From Actinospica sp035552695 (GTDB taxonomy: Bacteria; Actinomycetota; Actinomycetes; Streptomycetales; Catenulisporaceae): a stretch of DNA of 38,289 bases. Every line of letters begins with the position of its first letter. The first letter of the stretch is position 1. The notes beneath the pieces were generated by a model. The model saw nothing but the letters and a program-made list of their open reading frames with translations, was not told the DNA's origin and ran no database searches. The position numbers were made by a program, and so were the translations under genes. Positions 28,945 through 36,896 of this stretch are shown here, one piece after another. The stretch lies in contig NZ_DASZKT010000050.1 of assembly GCF_035552695.1 (NCBI RefSeq), forward strand, positions 1-38,289, given 5' to 3'.

Positions 28945-29690
28945 TCACTGACCGGTCAGCGCGTCGCAGTTCGAGGCCGTGGCGAAGCCGAAGAACTTGA
29001 TGCCGGCCGCAGCGGTGGTGCCGCAGATCCAACCGGCACTGTTGCCCTGGCCGAGGAGCTTGGTCAGGTCGATCGGCGTGACCGATACCTTCGGGGCCGA
29101 GGCTGTGCCCGCGTTGAGTGTCACCGCGTACTCTCCGTGGACGCACCTGGCGGGGAACGCCGACGTGCCGCTCACGTTGACCACGTCGGTCGAGGTCAGC
29201 GGGGCCTTGCCGTCGATCTCCCTGAGCAGCAGCGTGCCGCGGACGTCCGGGCGGCCCTTGGTCCTCGTTCTCCTGGATCGAGACGCCGTTGTAGGTACCG
29301 TTGATCACGCAGGAGCCCAGGGTGCTCACCCCGATGTCGGCCAACCAGTCGGCGCGGACGCCCGACGTGGACTGCGGCAGCACGGGGACGATCTGGTCGG
29401 TGCTGGTGCCGCCGACCTCGTTCCAGGTGACCGGTCCGCTGTCGGAGGAGTTGATCAGCGAGGCGTTGCACTCGTAGATCGCGGTCAGATCGGTGTCGGT
29501 CAGATTCGGCACCGTCAGTGGTCTTGATGTTCCGGTCGATGAAGCCCATGTCCAGGCAGTGCATGCCGGTACTGCCAAGCGTCCTGGGGTCGCCGATGAT
29601 GGCTCCGGCGCTGGTCGGATAGGCGAGCGTCGTGCACCGCGGGTCGGTGCCGCCGGGCAGCGTAGCCGACGTGGCCGACGCGATGGTACT
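28945..29690 (-). pseudogene. Decayed phosphate/substrate-binding protein (PstS-like PBP2 fold)
   Basis: On the minus strand a substrate-binding protein can be followed only across three frames. From about 29680: ASATSATLPGGTDPRCTTLAYPTSAGAIIGDPRT to FIDRNIKTT; a frameshift at about 29516; then LTDTDLTAIYECNASLINSSDSG, VPVLPQSTSGVRADWL, VSTLGSCVINGTYNGVSIQENEDQG; a second break at about 29260; then RPDVRGTLLLREIDGKAPL and IDLTKLLGQGNSAGWICGTTAAAGIKFFGFATASNCD, ending at TGA 28945. The DLTAIYEC, PQSTSGVRADWL and WICG blocks match actinobacterial PstS-like proteins. The N-terminus and signal peptide are missing and the middle is shortened, so the gene is not functional. The unrelated quinone oxidoreductase starts 128 bases upstream in the opposite direction. 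Confidence 0.65.
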
Positions 29691-29817
29691 TCGATCTCTG
29701 ATTCAGGTGGCCGGTCGGCTCCCGGCGCGTGAAGCTGGAGAAGCACGCCGCGGCGGAGTGAACGAGCGGGGTCCGCGAGGCGCAACTAGGATTGCGCGGG
29801 ACGAGAGGAGCCCCTTG

Positions 29818-30741
29818 ATGAAGGCCGTTATCTTCGAGGACTTCGGCGGTCCCGAGGTCCTGCACGTGGCCGAGGTCGACACGCCCACGCCCGGTCCCAA
29901 GCAGGTGCGCATCCGCGTGCACGCGGCGGGCGTCAACCCGTTCGACTACAAGGTCCGGCGCGGCCTCATGCGCCCGAGCATGCCCGCGAAGCTGCCCGCG
30001 ATCCCGGGCAACGAGGCCGCGGGCGTCGTCGAGGAGGTCGGCGCCGAGGTGACGTACGTACGTCCGGGTGACGAAGTGTTCGGCTGGACGCGCGGCGGCG
30101 GTTACTGCGAACAGGCGATCCTCACGACGTACGCGGTCAAGCCCGCTGAGGTCTCCTTCGTGGACGCGGTGGCGCTGCCGGTCGGCGGTGAGACGGCGGA
30201 GCGCGTGCTGCGGCTGCTCGAGGTGAAGTCGGGCGAGACGCTGCTGGTACACGGCGCGGCCGGGGCCGTCGGCACGTTCGCCGTGCAGTTGGGCGTGGCT
30301 CGCGGAGCGCGGGTGATCGGTACGGCCGGGCCGTCGAACCAGGAGTACGTCGCGTCACTCGGCGGCGAGCCCACGCTGTACGGCGACGGGCTGGTCGAGC
30401 GGGTGCGCGCGCTGGCTCCCGAGGGCGTGGACGCGGTGTTCGACATCGCCGGACGCGGCGCGCTGCCGGAGTCGATCGAGCTGCGCGGCGGCACCACGGA
30501 GCGGATCGTCACGATCGCCGACTATCAGGGTGCGGAGAAGCTCGGCGTCACGTTCTCCGGCGGCGGCCCCGGTGCCTCGGTCGCGTCCACAGAGCTCCTG
30601 GAGGACCTCGCGGCGCGGGTCGTGCGGGGCGAACTGCGGGCCACGGTCACCGCCACGTTCCCGCTCGACCAGGCCGCCGAGGCGCAGCGGCAGAGCGAGG
30701 CCGGGCACGGCCGCGGCAAGATCGTGCTCACCGTCGGCTGA
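29818..30741 (+). CDS. NADPH:quinone oxidoreductase-like, zinc-less medium-chain dehydrogenase
   Basis: A 307-residue oxidoreductase of the MDR/QOR group. The N-terminal domain has MKAVIFEDFGGPEVLHVAEVDTPTPGPKQVRIRVHAAGVNPFDYKVRRG and GNEAAGVVEEVGAEVTYVRPGDEV; the Cys and His zinc ligands of alcohol dehydrogenases are absent. The NADPH-binding motif is LLVHGAAGAVGTFAVQLGVARGARVIGTAG (about residues 142-171), with the A-x-x-G-x-x-A pattern, and the C-terminus ends GHGRGKIVLTVG. It would reduce quinones or enones with NADPH. ATG 29818 has AGGAG eight bases upstream, and TAGGAT further up may serve as the -10. No partner gene is adjacent. Confidence 0.9.
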   Translation: MKAVIFEDFGGPEVLHVAEVDTPTPGPKQVRIRVHAAGVNPFDYKVRRGLMRPSMPAKLPAIPGNEAAGVVEEVGAEVTYVRPGDEVFGWTRGGGYCEQAILTTYAVKPAEVSFVDAVALPVGGETAERVLRLLEVKSGETLLVHGAAGAVGTFAVQLGVARGARVIGTAGPSNQEYVASLGGEPTLYGDGLVERVRALAPEGVDAVFDIAGRGALPESIELRGGTTERIVTIADYQGAEKLGVTFSGGGPGASVASTELLEDLAARVVRGELRATVTATFPLDQAAEAQRQSEAGHGRGKIVLTVG

Positions 30742-30796
30742 GCCCGGCCCATGTCGGTCACCTGAAGCCGGATCAGACGCCGAATCCGACGCTGAA

Positions 30797-31786
30797 TCAG
30801 CAGTCGGTGTCCGGGTCGAACGTGGTCGGCAGGCTCTGCACCAGCTGCGGCTCGCTCAGCGCGAACCAGTAGGTGGACGCGTTGGCCGGGTCGCAGTAGG
30901 TCGCGGCCGGGTGGTCGTAGCCCGCGATCCAGATCGGTCCGGCGAACGGCATGCCGGCGGTGATCGACTGCCACTGGGTCTTCGTCGAGTACACGCCGAC
31001 CGTCTTGCCGTCGGCGTGCAGCACGGCGGCCGCGGCCTGGATGACGATGTCGTTGTACGTCGGGTCGCAGACCCAGAAGTTCGGCGCGTAGCAGTCCGCG
31101 CCGGGCGGGTCGATGCTGGTCGAGGTGGGCAGCTCGGTGTCGAGCCACCACTGCGACGTGTCCGCGCCCTGCGACTCGGCCCACTGGACGGCGTAGGTCG
31201 CCGCGTTGTAGCCCCAGTTGAACGACAGGCACGCGTACTCGCTCGCGGTGCAATCGCCCGCCGGGCCGTGGTACGCGTACTGCAGGACGTGTGGCGACGT
31301 CCAGCCGATCGGCGAGTCGACGACCATGTACAGGCCCTGTTCCGAGGCCGTGGAGGCCCAGGCGAGCTCCTGGTCGAAGCACGGGTTCTGGCTGAACAGG
31401 TGGCCGTCGTCCACGCCGACGATGGCGACGGACGAACTCGGCGGCATGGCCCCGCCGCACTCCGGCCAGGAGACGTCGTAGCCGGTGGCCGGGGTCCCGT
31501 CAGACTTCGAAGCCGCCGAGGACGAGGATTTGAGCGTACCGGCCGCGCTCATACCGGCTGCGTTCGTAACGACCGTCTTCGTGCCCTGCGGGATGTACTC
31601 GGTCTTGCCGTCCAGCGTGGACGCCGGCAGGCCGCCGACCTGGTCGGATGGTGTGGTGGTGACGACCGTGACGGATCCTGGCGAGCCGTCGGTCGCGGGC
31701 GTCGCGGCGAACGCGGCTTGGGCCGGCAGGGTCGCCAGCACGCAGCCGACGACCGCGCCGCGGCCCAGCAGTGACCGCAATCGCAT
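30797..31786 (-). CDS. Secreted DUF1906 / glycoside hydrolase-like protein
   Basis: A 329-residue exported protein with a signal peptide (SLLGRGAVVGCVLATLPAQAAFA). A Ser/Thr-rich linker (LKSSSSAASKSDG) leads to a domain of about 230 residues that begins GYDVSWPECGGAMPPSSSVAIVGVDDGHLFSQNPCFDQELAWAS and continues WWLDTELPTSTS and VGVYSTKTQWQSITAG. This is the TIM-barrel-like DUF1906 family, related in fold to GH25 lysozymes; the Asp and Glu of GYDVSW and WWLDTE lie at the barrel mouth. Peptidoglycan or glycan binding is plausible, catalysis unproved. GGAGGT is four bases before ATG 31786, a strong ribosome site. Confidence 0.8.
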   Translation of the reverse strand: MRLRSLLGRGAVVGCVLATLPAQAAFAATPATDGSPGSVTVVTTTPSDQVGGLPASTLDGKTEYIPQGTKTVVTNAAGMSAAGTLKSSSSAASKSDGTPATGYDVSWPECGGAMPPSSSVAIVGVDDGHLFSQNPCFDQELAWASTASEQGLYMVVDSPIGWTSPHVLQYAYHGPAGDCTASEYACLSFNWGYNAATYAVQWAESQGADTSQWWLDTELPTSTSIDPPGADCYAPNFWVCDPTYNDIVIQAAAAVLHADGKTVGVYSTKTQWQSITAGMPFAGPIWIAGYDHPAATYCDPANASTYWFALSEPQLVQSLPTTFDPDTDC

Positions 31787-31900
31787 AGATACCTCCGGGT
31801 GGGTGGGCATGTGCGGGTGGATCAGGGCCCAGCGTAGGGGTCCCGTCCATCACAGACGCCACCGGAGGGAACTCGGCTTCAGCGAGTCCTCAATTTTCCC

Positions 31901-32914
31901 TCACCTGACCGGAAATCGTTCGGCCGCGTCGGGGTGGTGTTTGCGCGCGACCTCCGGGTGCGAACGCAGATAGCCCTTGAGCTCGTTCCAGCCGAAGACG
32001 TCGTAGAGCGCGTTCGCCGGGTCGCGCACCACGCCGGGCGCCTCGGCCAGGTAGTCGCCGGGCACCGGTTCGATCCGCGCGTCGAGCCGCGGGTTGTAGA
32101 AGAAGGGCACTGAGAAGCGTTCCGCACCCGACGCCGGGCTGACCACGCGGTGGTTGGTGGCGAGGAGGTAGCCGTCCGTCGCGATCTCCAGCAGCTCGCC
32201 GAGGTTGACGACGAATCCGCCGCGCAGCGGATCGACGTGGATGACGCCGCCGTCCTCGCGCTGCACCTGAAGTCCGCCGTGCTCGTCCTGGAGCAGCAGC
32301 GTGAGGAAACCGTAGTCCTTGTGCCAGCCGACGCCCTGCTCGGAGCCGTCCGGCGCGCGGCCGGGGTAGCGCACGAGCTTGGTGTGCAGGTGCGGCTTCT
32401 CGGCGAACGCCGCGTCGAAGAACGTGCGCGGCGCGCCGAGCGAGACGAGCAGTTCCCGCAGCAGCCGGTGCGCGACGGCGGCCAGCCGGTCCTGCCAGCC
32501 GAGGATGCCCTCGCGCAGCTCGGGGAGGGATTCGGGCCACGCGTTCGGGCCTTGCAGCCACAGGTACGCCGGGTCGTGCGGCGAGAGCACGAGTGGCGGC
32601 AGTTCGGGCCCGATGTCGAGCTGGTCGCGCCAGTCCGAGCGTCCGCCGGTCAGCTCGTGGCCGATCCGGGTGTAGCCGCGGAAGTGCGGCGAGTCGAGGT
32701 TGCTGAGCGTCAGCCGGTCCGCTTCGGGAAGGGCGAAGAAGCGGCGGACGAGGGCGAGCAGCGCGTCCGACTCCTCGGGCTCGATCCCGTGCCCGACGAG
32801 CTGGAAGAAGCCGACCTCGTGTGCGGCGTCGTGCAGGGCCTCGCGGAACGCCTCGACGCGGGCCGGGTCGTCCGCCGCGGAAAGGTCGATCACCGGGAGC
32901 TTTTCTTCAATCAC
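31901..32914 (-). CDS. 2-oxoglutarate/Fe(II)-dependent oxygenase, isopenicillin N synthase family
   Basis: A 337-residue oxygenase. The N-terminal DIOX_N part is LPVIDLSAADDPARVEAFREALHDAAHEVGFFQLVGHGI. The double-stranded beta helix carries the iron ligands in WHKDYGFLTLLLQDE (His-x-Asp) and the distal His in LLATNHRVVSP, and the 2-oxoglutarate-binding Arg-x-Ser is in ERFSVPFFYNP. The length and order are those of the plant-and-actinobacterial IPNS-like family, whose substrates are usually small metabolites. GTG 32914 is chosen although no Shine-Dalgarno is seen. No biosynthetic neighbours identify the substrate. Confidence 0.88.
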   Translation of the reverse strand: MIEEKLPVIDLSAADDPARVEAFREALHDAAHEVGFFQLVGHGIEPEESDALLALVRRFFALPEADRLTLSNLDSPHFRGYTRIGHELTGGRSDWRDQLDIGPELPPLVLSPHDPAYLWLQGPNAWPESLPELREGILGWQDRLAAVAHRLLRELLVSLGAPRTFFDAAFAEKPHLHTKLVRYPGRAPDGSEQGVGWHKDYGFLTLLLQDEHGGLQVQREDGGVIHVDPLRGGFVVNLGELLEIATDGYLLATNHRVVSPASGAERFSVPFFYNPRLDARIEPVPGDYLAEAPGVVRDPANALYDVFGWNELKGYLRSHPEVARKHHPDAAERFPVR

Positions 32915-33009
32915 AAGACATTTAGCCAACGAAACCGTGTCGTTATTCCCGGGTCGAGCGACGCGGCTGTCCGGCGCGTAGGCCTGCCGGTCAGCCGCGT
33001 CGCGGGCCG

Positions 33010-33963
33010 TCAGCCGGTGATCTTGTTGAAGACCTTCGAGTACGCGTAGCCGAGCGGCTTGTCGTACTGGTCGACCTCCCAGAACGCCAGCTCGCCCACG
33101 CCGTTCGAGGCCGCGAACGACTCGAGGGTCTTGGCGTCGGACTGGGTGAAGTTCTCGTTGTCGTCGTTCCGACCGGCGATCGGGGTCAGGCCGAGCATGC
33201 CCCAGTCGGCCGCGGAACTGCCGCCGTAGACGCTGTGGATCTGCTTCTCGGTGGCGGTCGCGCCCGACTCGGCGTCCTTGAGCGGGTTCTGCCCGTCGCC
33301 GAAGTCCATCGTCATGATGTTGACGATGGTGACCTTGACCCCGGCGCTCTTGGCGCCCTTGAGCAGGTTCACCGCGTTCGACTCGAGGCCGGTCGGGTCC
33401 ACCGGGATGGTGAAGTCGATCTGCACCGAGGGGTCGGCCGCCTGGAGCTTCGCCAGCGCCTGGTCGCGCCGCGAGTTGGCCGAACCGTCGTCGAGCACCG
33501 AGCCCTCGATGTCGAAGTCGAGCCGGTTGACGCCGTAGGTCTTGACCACGTTGGCGTACGCGGCCTCCAGCTTCGAGGCCGAGGTGCAGGTCTGCGCCAG
33601 CTCGCCGCCGGACGCGCCGCCGAAGGAGATCAGCACGTTGCCGCCGGCGGACTGGAGCGCGGAGATCTGGCTGGTGAACGCGCCGACCGAGTCGCCGTTG
33701 TCCTCCCACTCGGCGGTGCAGCCGCTCTTCGGGGTGAGGAACGCGAGCGTGTAGTACGGGTCGCCGCTGGCCGACTTGTCCTTGGCCATGTCCCCGGCGT
33801 CGGACGAGGCGATCTGCAGGTACGGGGCGGAGAAGTGCGCGGGCAGCGAGCTGCCGGCGGCCTGGCTGGTGCCGGACGCCAGCAGCACGCCGCCCGCGGC
33901 CAGGCCGGTCGCCGCCACCGCGCCGACGGCGAGGCGCGCGGGACCAGTGCGTATCGGATTCAT
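33010..33963 (-). CDS. Secreted GH18 chitinase
   Basis: A 317-residue exported chitinase. Its signal peptide (RLAVGAVAATGLAAGGVLLASGTSQAAG) is followed directly by the TIM-barrel domain, with no chitin-binding module. The catalytic DxxDxDxE motif appears as RLDFDIEGS (Asp-Phe-Asp-Ile-Glu, about residues 148-152), with the general acid Glu in place. The substrate-cleft strands GGNVLISFGGASGGELA and IVNIMTMDFGD are the family hallmarks, and FWEVDQYD is the C-terminal strand. It breaks internal beta-1,4 bonds of chitin. A 19-base imperfect palindrome lies about 50 bases upstream, which suggests carbon-source control. The next gene upstream is on the same strand but 128 bases away. Confidence 0.92.
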   Translation of the reverse strand: MNPIRTGPARLAVGAVAATGLAAGGVLLASGTSQAAGSSLPAHFSAPYLQIASSDAGDMAKDKSASGDPYYTLAFLTPKSGCTAEWEDNGDSVGAFTSQISALQSAGGNVLISFGGASGGELAQTCTSASKLEAAYANVVKTYGVNRLDFDIEGSVLDDGSANSRRDQALAKLQAADPSVQIDFTIPVDPTGLESNAVNLLKGAKSAGVKVTIVNIMTMDFGDGQNPLKDAESGATATEKQIHSVYGGSSAADWGMLGLTPIAGRNDDNENFTQSDAKTLESFAASNGVGELAFWEVDQYDKPLGYAYSKVFNKITG

Positions 33964-34013
33964 ACTCGGAATGACCTCTTCGGAGCCTGGACGGTGGGTG
34001 GGTGAGAGCCATA

Positions 34014-34032
34014 GTTAGTAAACTTCCCTAAC
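34014..34032. promoter_or_regulatory. Imperfect 19-bp palindrome upstream of the chitinase gene
   Basis: GTTAGTAAACTTCCCTAAC is symmetric in its outer five bases and in AA/TT near the centre. Similar GTTAGG-AAACTT-TCCTAAC-type elements occur upstream of secreted polysaccharide hydrolases in streptomycetes, as I recall. The site is about 50 bases before ATG 33963. Confidence 0.45.
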
Positions 34033-34090
34033 CATTGGCTCGCAACGTACCCCCGGCGCTCCGGTCGGTCAATAGTCTGAGAATCGGGGA

Positions 34091-35254
34091 TCAGGCGCGC
34101 TTAAGGGCCCGTTCAAGGTCGGCTCGAAGGTCCTCGGCGTCCTCGAGGCCGATGGACAGCCGCAGCACCGAGGCGTGTGGCTTGGCGTCGGCGGCCACCG
34201 GCCGGTGGGTGAGCGACGCCGGGTGCTGGATCAGCGTGTCGACGCCGCCGAGCGAGACCGCGTGCGTGATCAGCTCACAGGCCCCTGCGACGCGCGCGGC
34301 CACCTCGTAGCCCCCGCGCACGGAGATCGCGAGGACGGCTCCGGGCCCGCTCATCTGACGGCCGACCAGCCGCGTCGGGTCGCATTGCGGCAGGCTCGGG
34401 TGGTAGACCCGATCGATCTCAGGCCGGGCGGCGAGCCACTCGGCGAGTTGCCGCGCGGATTCCGACTGGTGACGCACGCGCAGCGGCAGCGTCTGCAGGC
34501 CGCGATGCAGCAGGTACGCGGCGAGCGGGTGCAGAATGCCGCCGGTCACGGCCCGCACCCGGCGCAGCTTCTCGGCCCACTCCGCGTTCGTCGCGACGAT
34601 CCCCGCGAGCACGTCGCCGTGGCCGCCGAGGTACTTCGTCGCGCTGTGCACGACCAGCTTGGCGCCGAAATCGGCCGGCTGCTGCAGAATCGGCGTCGCG
34701 AAGGTGTTGTCGACGAGCAGCGGCACGCTGCCGGACTGCCGGGCGATGTCGGCGAGATCGAGTAGTTCCAGCGTCGGATTGCCGGGCGTCTCGACGATGA
34801 CGAGGCCGGTGTCGGGGCGCAGCGCGCAGGCCACGTCGGCGGGATCGGCCCAGGTGACATCGGTGCCGAGCAGACCGGTGCTCAGCACGTGATCCGTGCC
34901 GCCGTAGAGCGGTCGCACGGCCACGACGTGCCGCTTACCCTCGGCGGCCGCGGCCAGCAGGCAGGCGGTGATCGCGGCCATCCCGGACGCGAAGGCGACC
35001 GCCTGCTCGCAGTGCTCGAGCTCGGCGAGGGCCTGCTCGAAGCGGCCGGTCGTCGGGTTCCACAGCCGCTGATAGACGTAAGTCCCGCCCGGCACCGGCA
35101 GCCCGCCGGTGGCCAGCGCCTCGTAGCACGCGCCGCCGATCTCGATGTCCGGCAGCGGATTCGTGGTCGAGAAGTCGATCGGCGGCACGTGCACGCCGAG
35201 GTCCGCGAGGTCCTGGCGTCCGGCATGCACGGCGCGGGTGTCGAGGTGCGTCAT
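34091..35254 (-). CDS. PLP-dependent Cys/Met metabolism enzyme (cystathionine gamma-synthase/lyase family)
   Basis: A 387-residue pyridoxal-phosphate enzyme. Family blocks are THLDTRAVHAGRQDLADLGVHVPPIDFSTTNP, TYVYQRLWNPTTGRFEQALAELE, AVAFASGMAAITACLLA, VETPGNPTLELLDL and LLVDNTFATPILQQPADFGAKLVVHSATKYLGGHGDVLAGI, with the Schiff-base Lys in SATKYLGGH (about residue 209). The C-terminal end LRLSIGLEDAEDLRADLERAL is typical. Reaction could be cystathionine gamma-lyase, methionine gamma-lyase or a synthase. An Lrp/AsnC regulator is divergent 100 bases away, the arrangement usually seen for amino-acid-degrading members, so a catabolic lyase is favoured. The promoter has the same TTGACTGC/AAGCATC boxes as the marR gene. 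Confidence 0.88.
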   Translation of the reverse strand: MTHLDTRAVHAGRQDLADLGVHVPPIDFSTTNPLPDIEIGGACYEALATGGLPVPGGTYVYQRLWNPTTGRFEQALAELEHCEQAVAFASGMAAITACLLAAAAEGKRHVVAVRPLYGGTDHVLSTGLLGTDVTWADPADVACALRPDTGLVIVETPGNPTLELLDLADIARQSGSVPLLVDNTFATPILQQPADFGAKLVVHSATKYLGGHGDVLAGIVATNAEWAEKLRRVRAVTGGILHPLAAYLLHRGLQTLPLRVRHQSESARQLAEWLAARPEIDRVYHPSLPQCDPTRLVGRQMSGPGAVLAISVRGGYEVAARVAGACELITHAVSLGGVDTLIQHPASLTHRPVAADAKPHASVLRLSIGLEDAEDLRADLERALKRA

Positions 35255-35290
35255 GGAGAACAGAATGAAGATGATCCGGCGGCATGGAAA

Positions 35291-35321
35291 GATGCTTGAA
35301 TATAATTCTCTGAGCAGTCAA
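35291..35321 (-). promoter_or_regulatory. Promoter of the PLP enzyme with TTGACT-N18-AAGCAT boxes
   Basis: On the minus strand, TTGACT (35316-35321) and AAGCAT (35292-35297) are 18 bases apart, and both are extended (TTGACTGC, AAGCATC) exactly as at 3086-3116. The spacer is AT-rich (GAATTATATTC), as expected where Lrp-type proteins bind. Confidence 0.5.
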
Positions 35322-35354
35322 CCTGTCGCATGATCTTCGCCGGGAGCCGGACTT

Positions 35355-35849
35355 GTGAGCGTGCCATCGAACAATCCACAGCAGGACGTCGACGAGATCG
35401 ACCGGGCGATCCTGCGCGTGCTCGCCCAGGACGCGCGCACGCCCAACAACGCGATCGCCGAACTCGTCGGCATCGCGCCGTCCACCTGCCACGGCCGTAT
35501 CAGGGCCCTGCGGGAACGCGGCGTGGTCCGCGGCTTCCACGCCGACATCGACCCGGCCGCGCTCGGACTCGGCCTGCAGGCGATGATCGCGGTGCAGCTC
35601 AACGTGCACAGCCGCGCCCAGATCAACACCTTCATGCGGGATGTGCCGAAACTGCCTGGCCTGGTGAGCTTCTTCCACGTGGCAGGGACCGACGACTACC
35701 TGCTGCACATCGCCGTGCGCGACTCGGACGCGCTGCGCGAGTTCGTGCTCGACCACCTGACCGGCCATCCGGCCGTGCGGCACACCGAGACGAGCCTGAT
35801 CTTCGCGCACCTGCCCGGAACGCCGGCCGGGCTGGGCCTGGAGGAATGA
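35355..35849 (+). CDS. Lrp/AsnC-family regulator
   Basis: A 164-residue feast/famine regulator. The HTH is LRVLAQDARTPNNAIAELVGIAPSTCHGRIRALRERGVVRGFHADIDP (about residues 17-65). The RAM ligand-binding domain follows (LQAMIAVQLNVHSRAQINTFMRDVPKLPGLVSFFHVAGTDDYLLHIAVRDSDALREFVLDHL), with the conserved Gly-Asp-Tyr turn. It senses an amino acid and controls the divergent PLP enzyme. GTG 35355 has GGGAG eight bases upstream. The stop overlaps an ATG (ATGA) at 35846 that could start the next gene. Confidence 0.9.
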   Translation: MSVPSNNPQQDVDEIDRAILRVLAQDARTPNNAIAELVGIAPSTCHGRIRALRERGVVRGFHADIDPAALGLGLQAMIAVQLNVHSRAQINTFMRDVPKLPGLVSFFHVAGTDDYLLHIAVRDSDALREFVLDHLTGHPAVRHTETSLIFAHLPGTPAGLGLEE

Positions 35850-35896
35850 GCGCGTCCCACTCGCGACTGTCGGAGGCGGCGGCTACTGTCCGAGGT

Positions 35897-36532
35897 ATGG
35901 GATTCACCGGCTGGCCGGAGCGTGCGTTCACCTTCTACGAGGGTCTCGAGGCGGACAACTCGAAGGCGTACTGGTCCGCGCATCGTGCCGTCTACGACGC
36001 TGACGTGGTCGCGCCGATGGAGGCGCTGCTGAGCGAGCTCGCGGACGAGTTCGGCGATGGGAAGCTGTTCCGCCCGTACCGCGACATCCGGTTCAGCGCC
36101 GACAAGTCCCCGTACAAGACGGCGATGGGCGCCACACTGTCCCGCGGCGGCTACATCCACCTCTCCGCCGACGGCCTTGGCGTGGCGGTCGGCTACCACA
36201 TGATGGCGCCCGACCAGCTGGCCCGATACAGGCAGGCCGTGGCCGAAGACGTCACCGGCGAGGAGCTGCGGCGGATCATCGCCGAGGTCGAGGCCCGTGG
36301 CATCGACGTCGTCGGAGAAGATCCGCTCAAAACGGCGCCGCGCGGCTACTCGAAGGACCACCCGCGCGCCGACCTGCTGCGCAACAAGGGCCTGATCACC
36401 TGGCAGGAGTGGCCGGTCGAGCCGTGGATGCACACGGCGAAGGCCAAGGCCCGGATCGCCAAGCACTTCCACGACTCACAGCCGCTGCAAGCCTGGCTCG
36501 ACGACCGCGTGGGCCACTCCGAGCGCGGCTGA
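35897..36532 (+). CDS. DUF2461-family protein
   Basis: A 211-residue soluble protein of DUF2461: GFTGWPERAFTFYEGLEADNSKAYWSAHRAVYDADVVAPMEALLSELADEFGDGKLFRPYRDIRFSADKSPYKTAMGA. The blocks FRPYRDIRFSADKSPYKT and GVAVGYHMMAPDQLARYR are diagnostic; the function is unknown. ATG 35897 is chosen because it matches the usual family start and follows TACTGT by seven bases (leaderless). An alternative ATG 35846 overlaps the lrp stop and would add 17 residues (ASHSRLSEAAAT) with no homology. The 3' end of the gene forms part of a tandemly repeated segment. Confidence 0.85.
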   Translation: MGFTGWPERAFTFYEGLEADNSKAYWSAHRAVYDADVVAPMEALLSELADEFGDGKLFRPYRDIRFSADKSPYKTAMGATLSRGGYIHLSADGLGVAVGYHMMAPDQLARYRQAVAEDVTGEELRRIIAEVEARGIDVVGEDPLKTAPRGYSKDHPRADLLRNKGLITWQEWPVEPWMHTAKAKARIAKHFHDSQPLQAWLDDRVGHSERG

Positions 36533-36896
36533 CCCCGCGCCGCCGCCCGCCCCGTCAGGCAAGGCGACTCAGGACGACCGACCCAACGCCAGACGGCTGA
36601 CTCGACTCCCTGCACACTTCCTGCCAGCGGAGACTTGGCCAGTCGGAGCGGAGAACGGCTGACCCCGCACCACCACGCCCCCAATCAGGCGAAGCGACAC
36701 AGGACGACCGACCAAACGCCAGACGACTACTCAACTCCCCTGCCCACTTCCTGCCGGGCAGGGACCGAGCCAGCCAGAGCGCGGCTGACCCCGCGCCGCC
36801 ACTCCCCCGATCAGGCGCGGTGACGCGGGGTCGGTGACGGAACGTCAGACGGTTGGCCCGACTCCCCTGCTCACTTCTTCTTGCCGGGCGGGGACT
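36512..36896. repeat. Decayed tandem triplication (~130 bp units) between convergent genes
   Basis: Three copies begin at about 36512, 36637 and 36768. GACCCCGC recurs at 36531, 36661 and 36787; CACTTC recurs at 36615, 36745 and 36872; and the CGACC-AACGCCAGACG segment is in units 1 and 2, with a degraded form in unit 3. Unit 1 starts inside the last codons of the DUF2461 gene (ACTCCGAGCGCGG) and unit 3 ends inside the last codons of the Pro-rich protein gene (ACTTCTTCTTGCCGGG). The inner copies therefore carry decayed copies of both gene ends joined head to tail. The 338-base gap contains no gene. Confidence 0.8.
36787..36832. terminator. Terminator candidate in the third repeat unit
   Basis: GACCCCGCG (36787-36795) pairs perfectly with CGCGGGGTC (36824-36832) across a 28-base loop that itself contains GCGCCGCC/GGCGCGG complementarity. 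It lies between the convergent DUF2461 and Pro-rich genes and could serve both. Confidence 0.5.
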
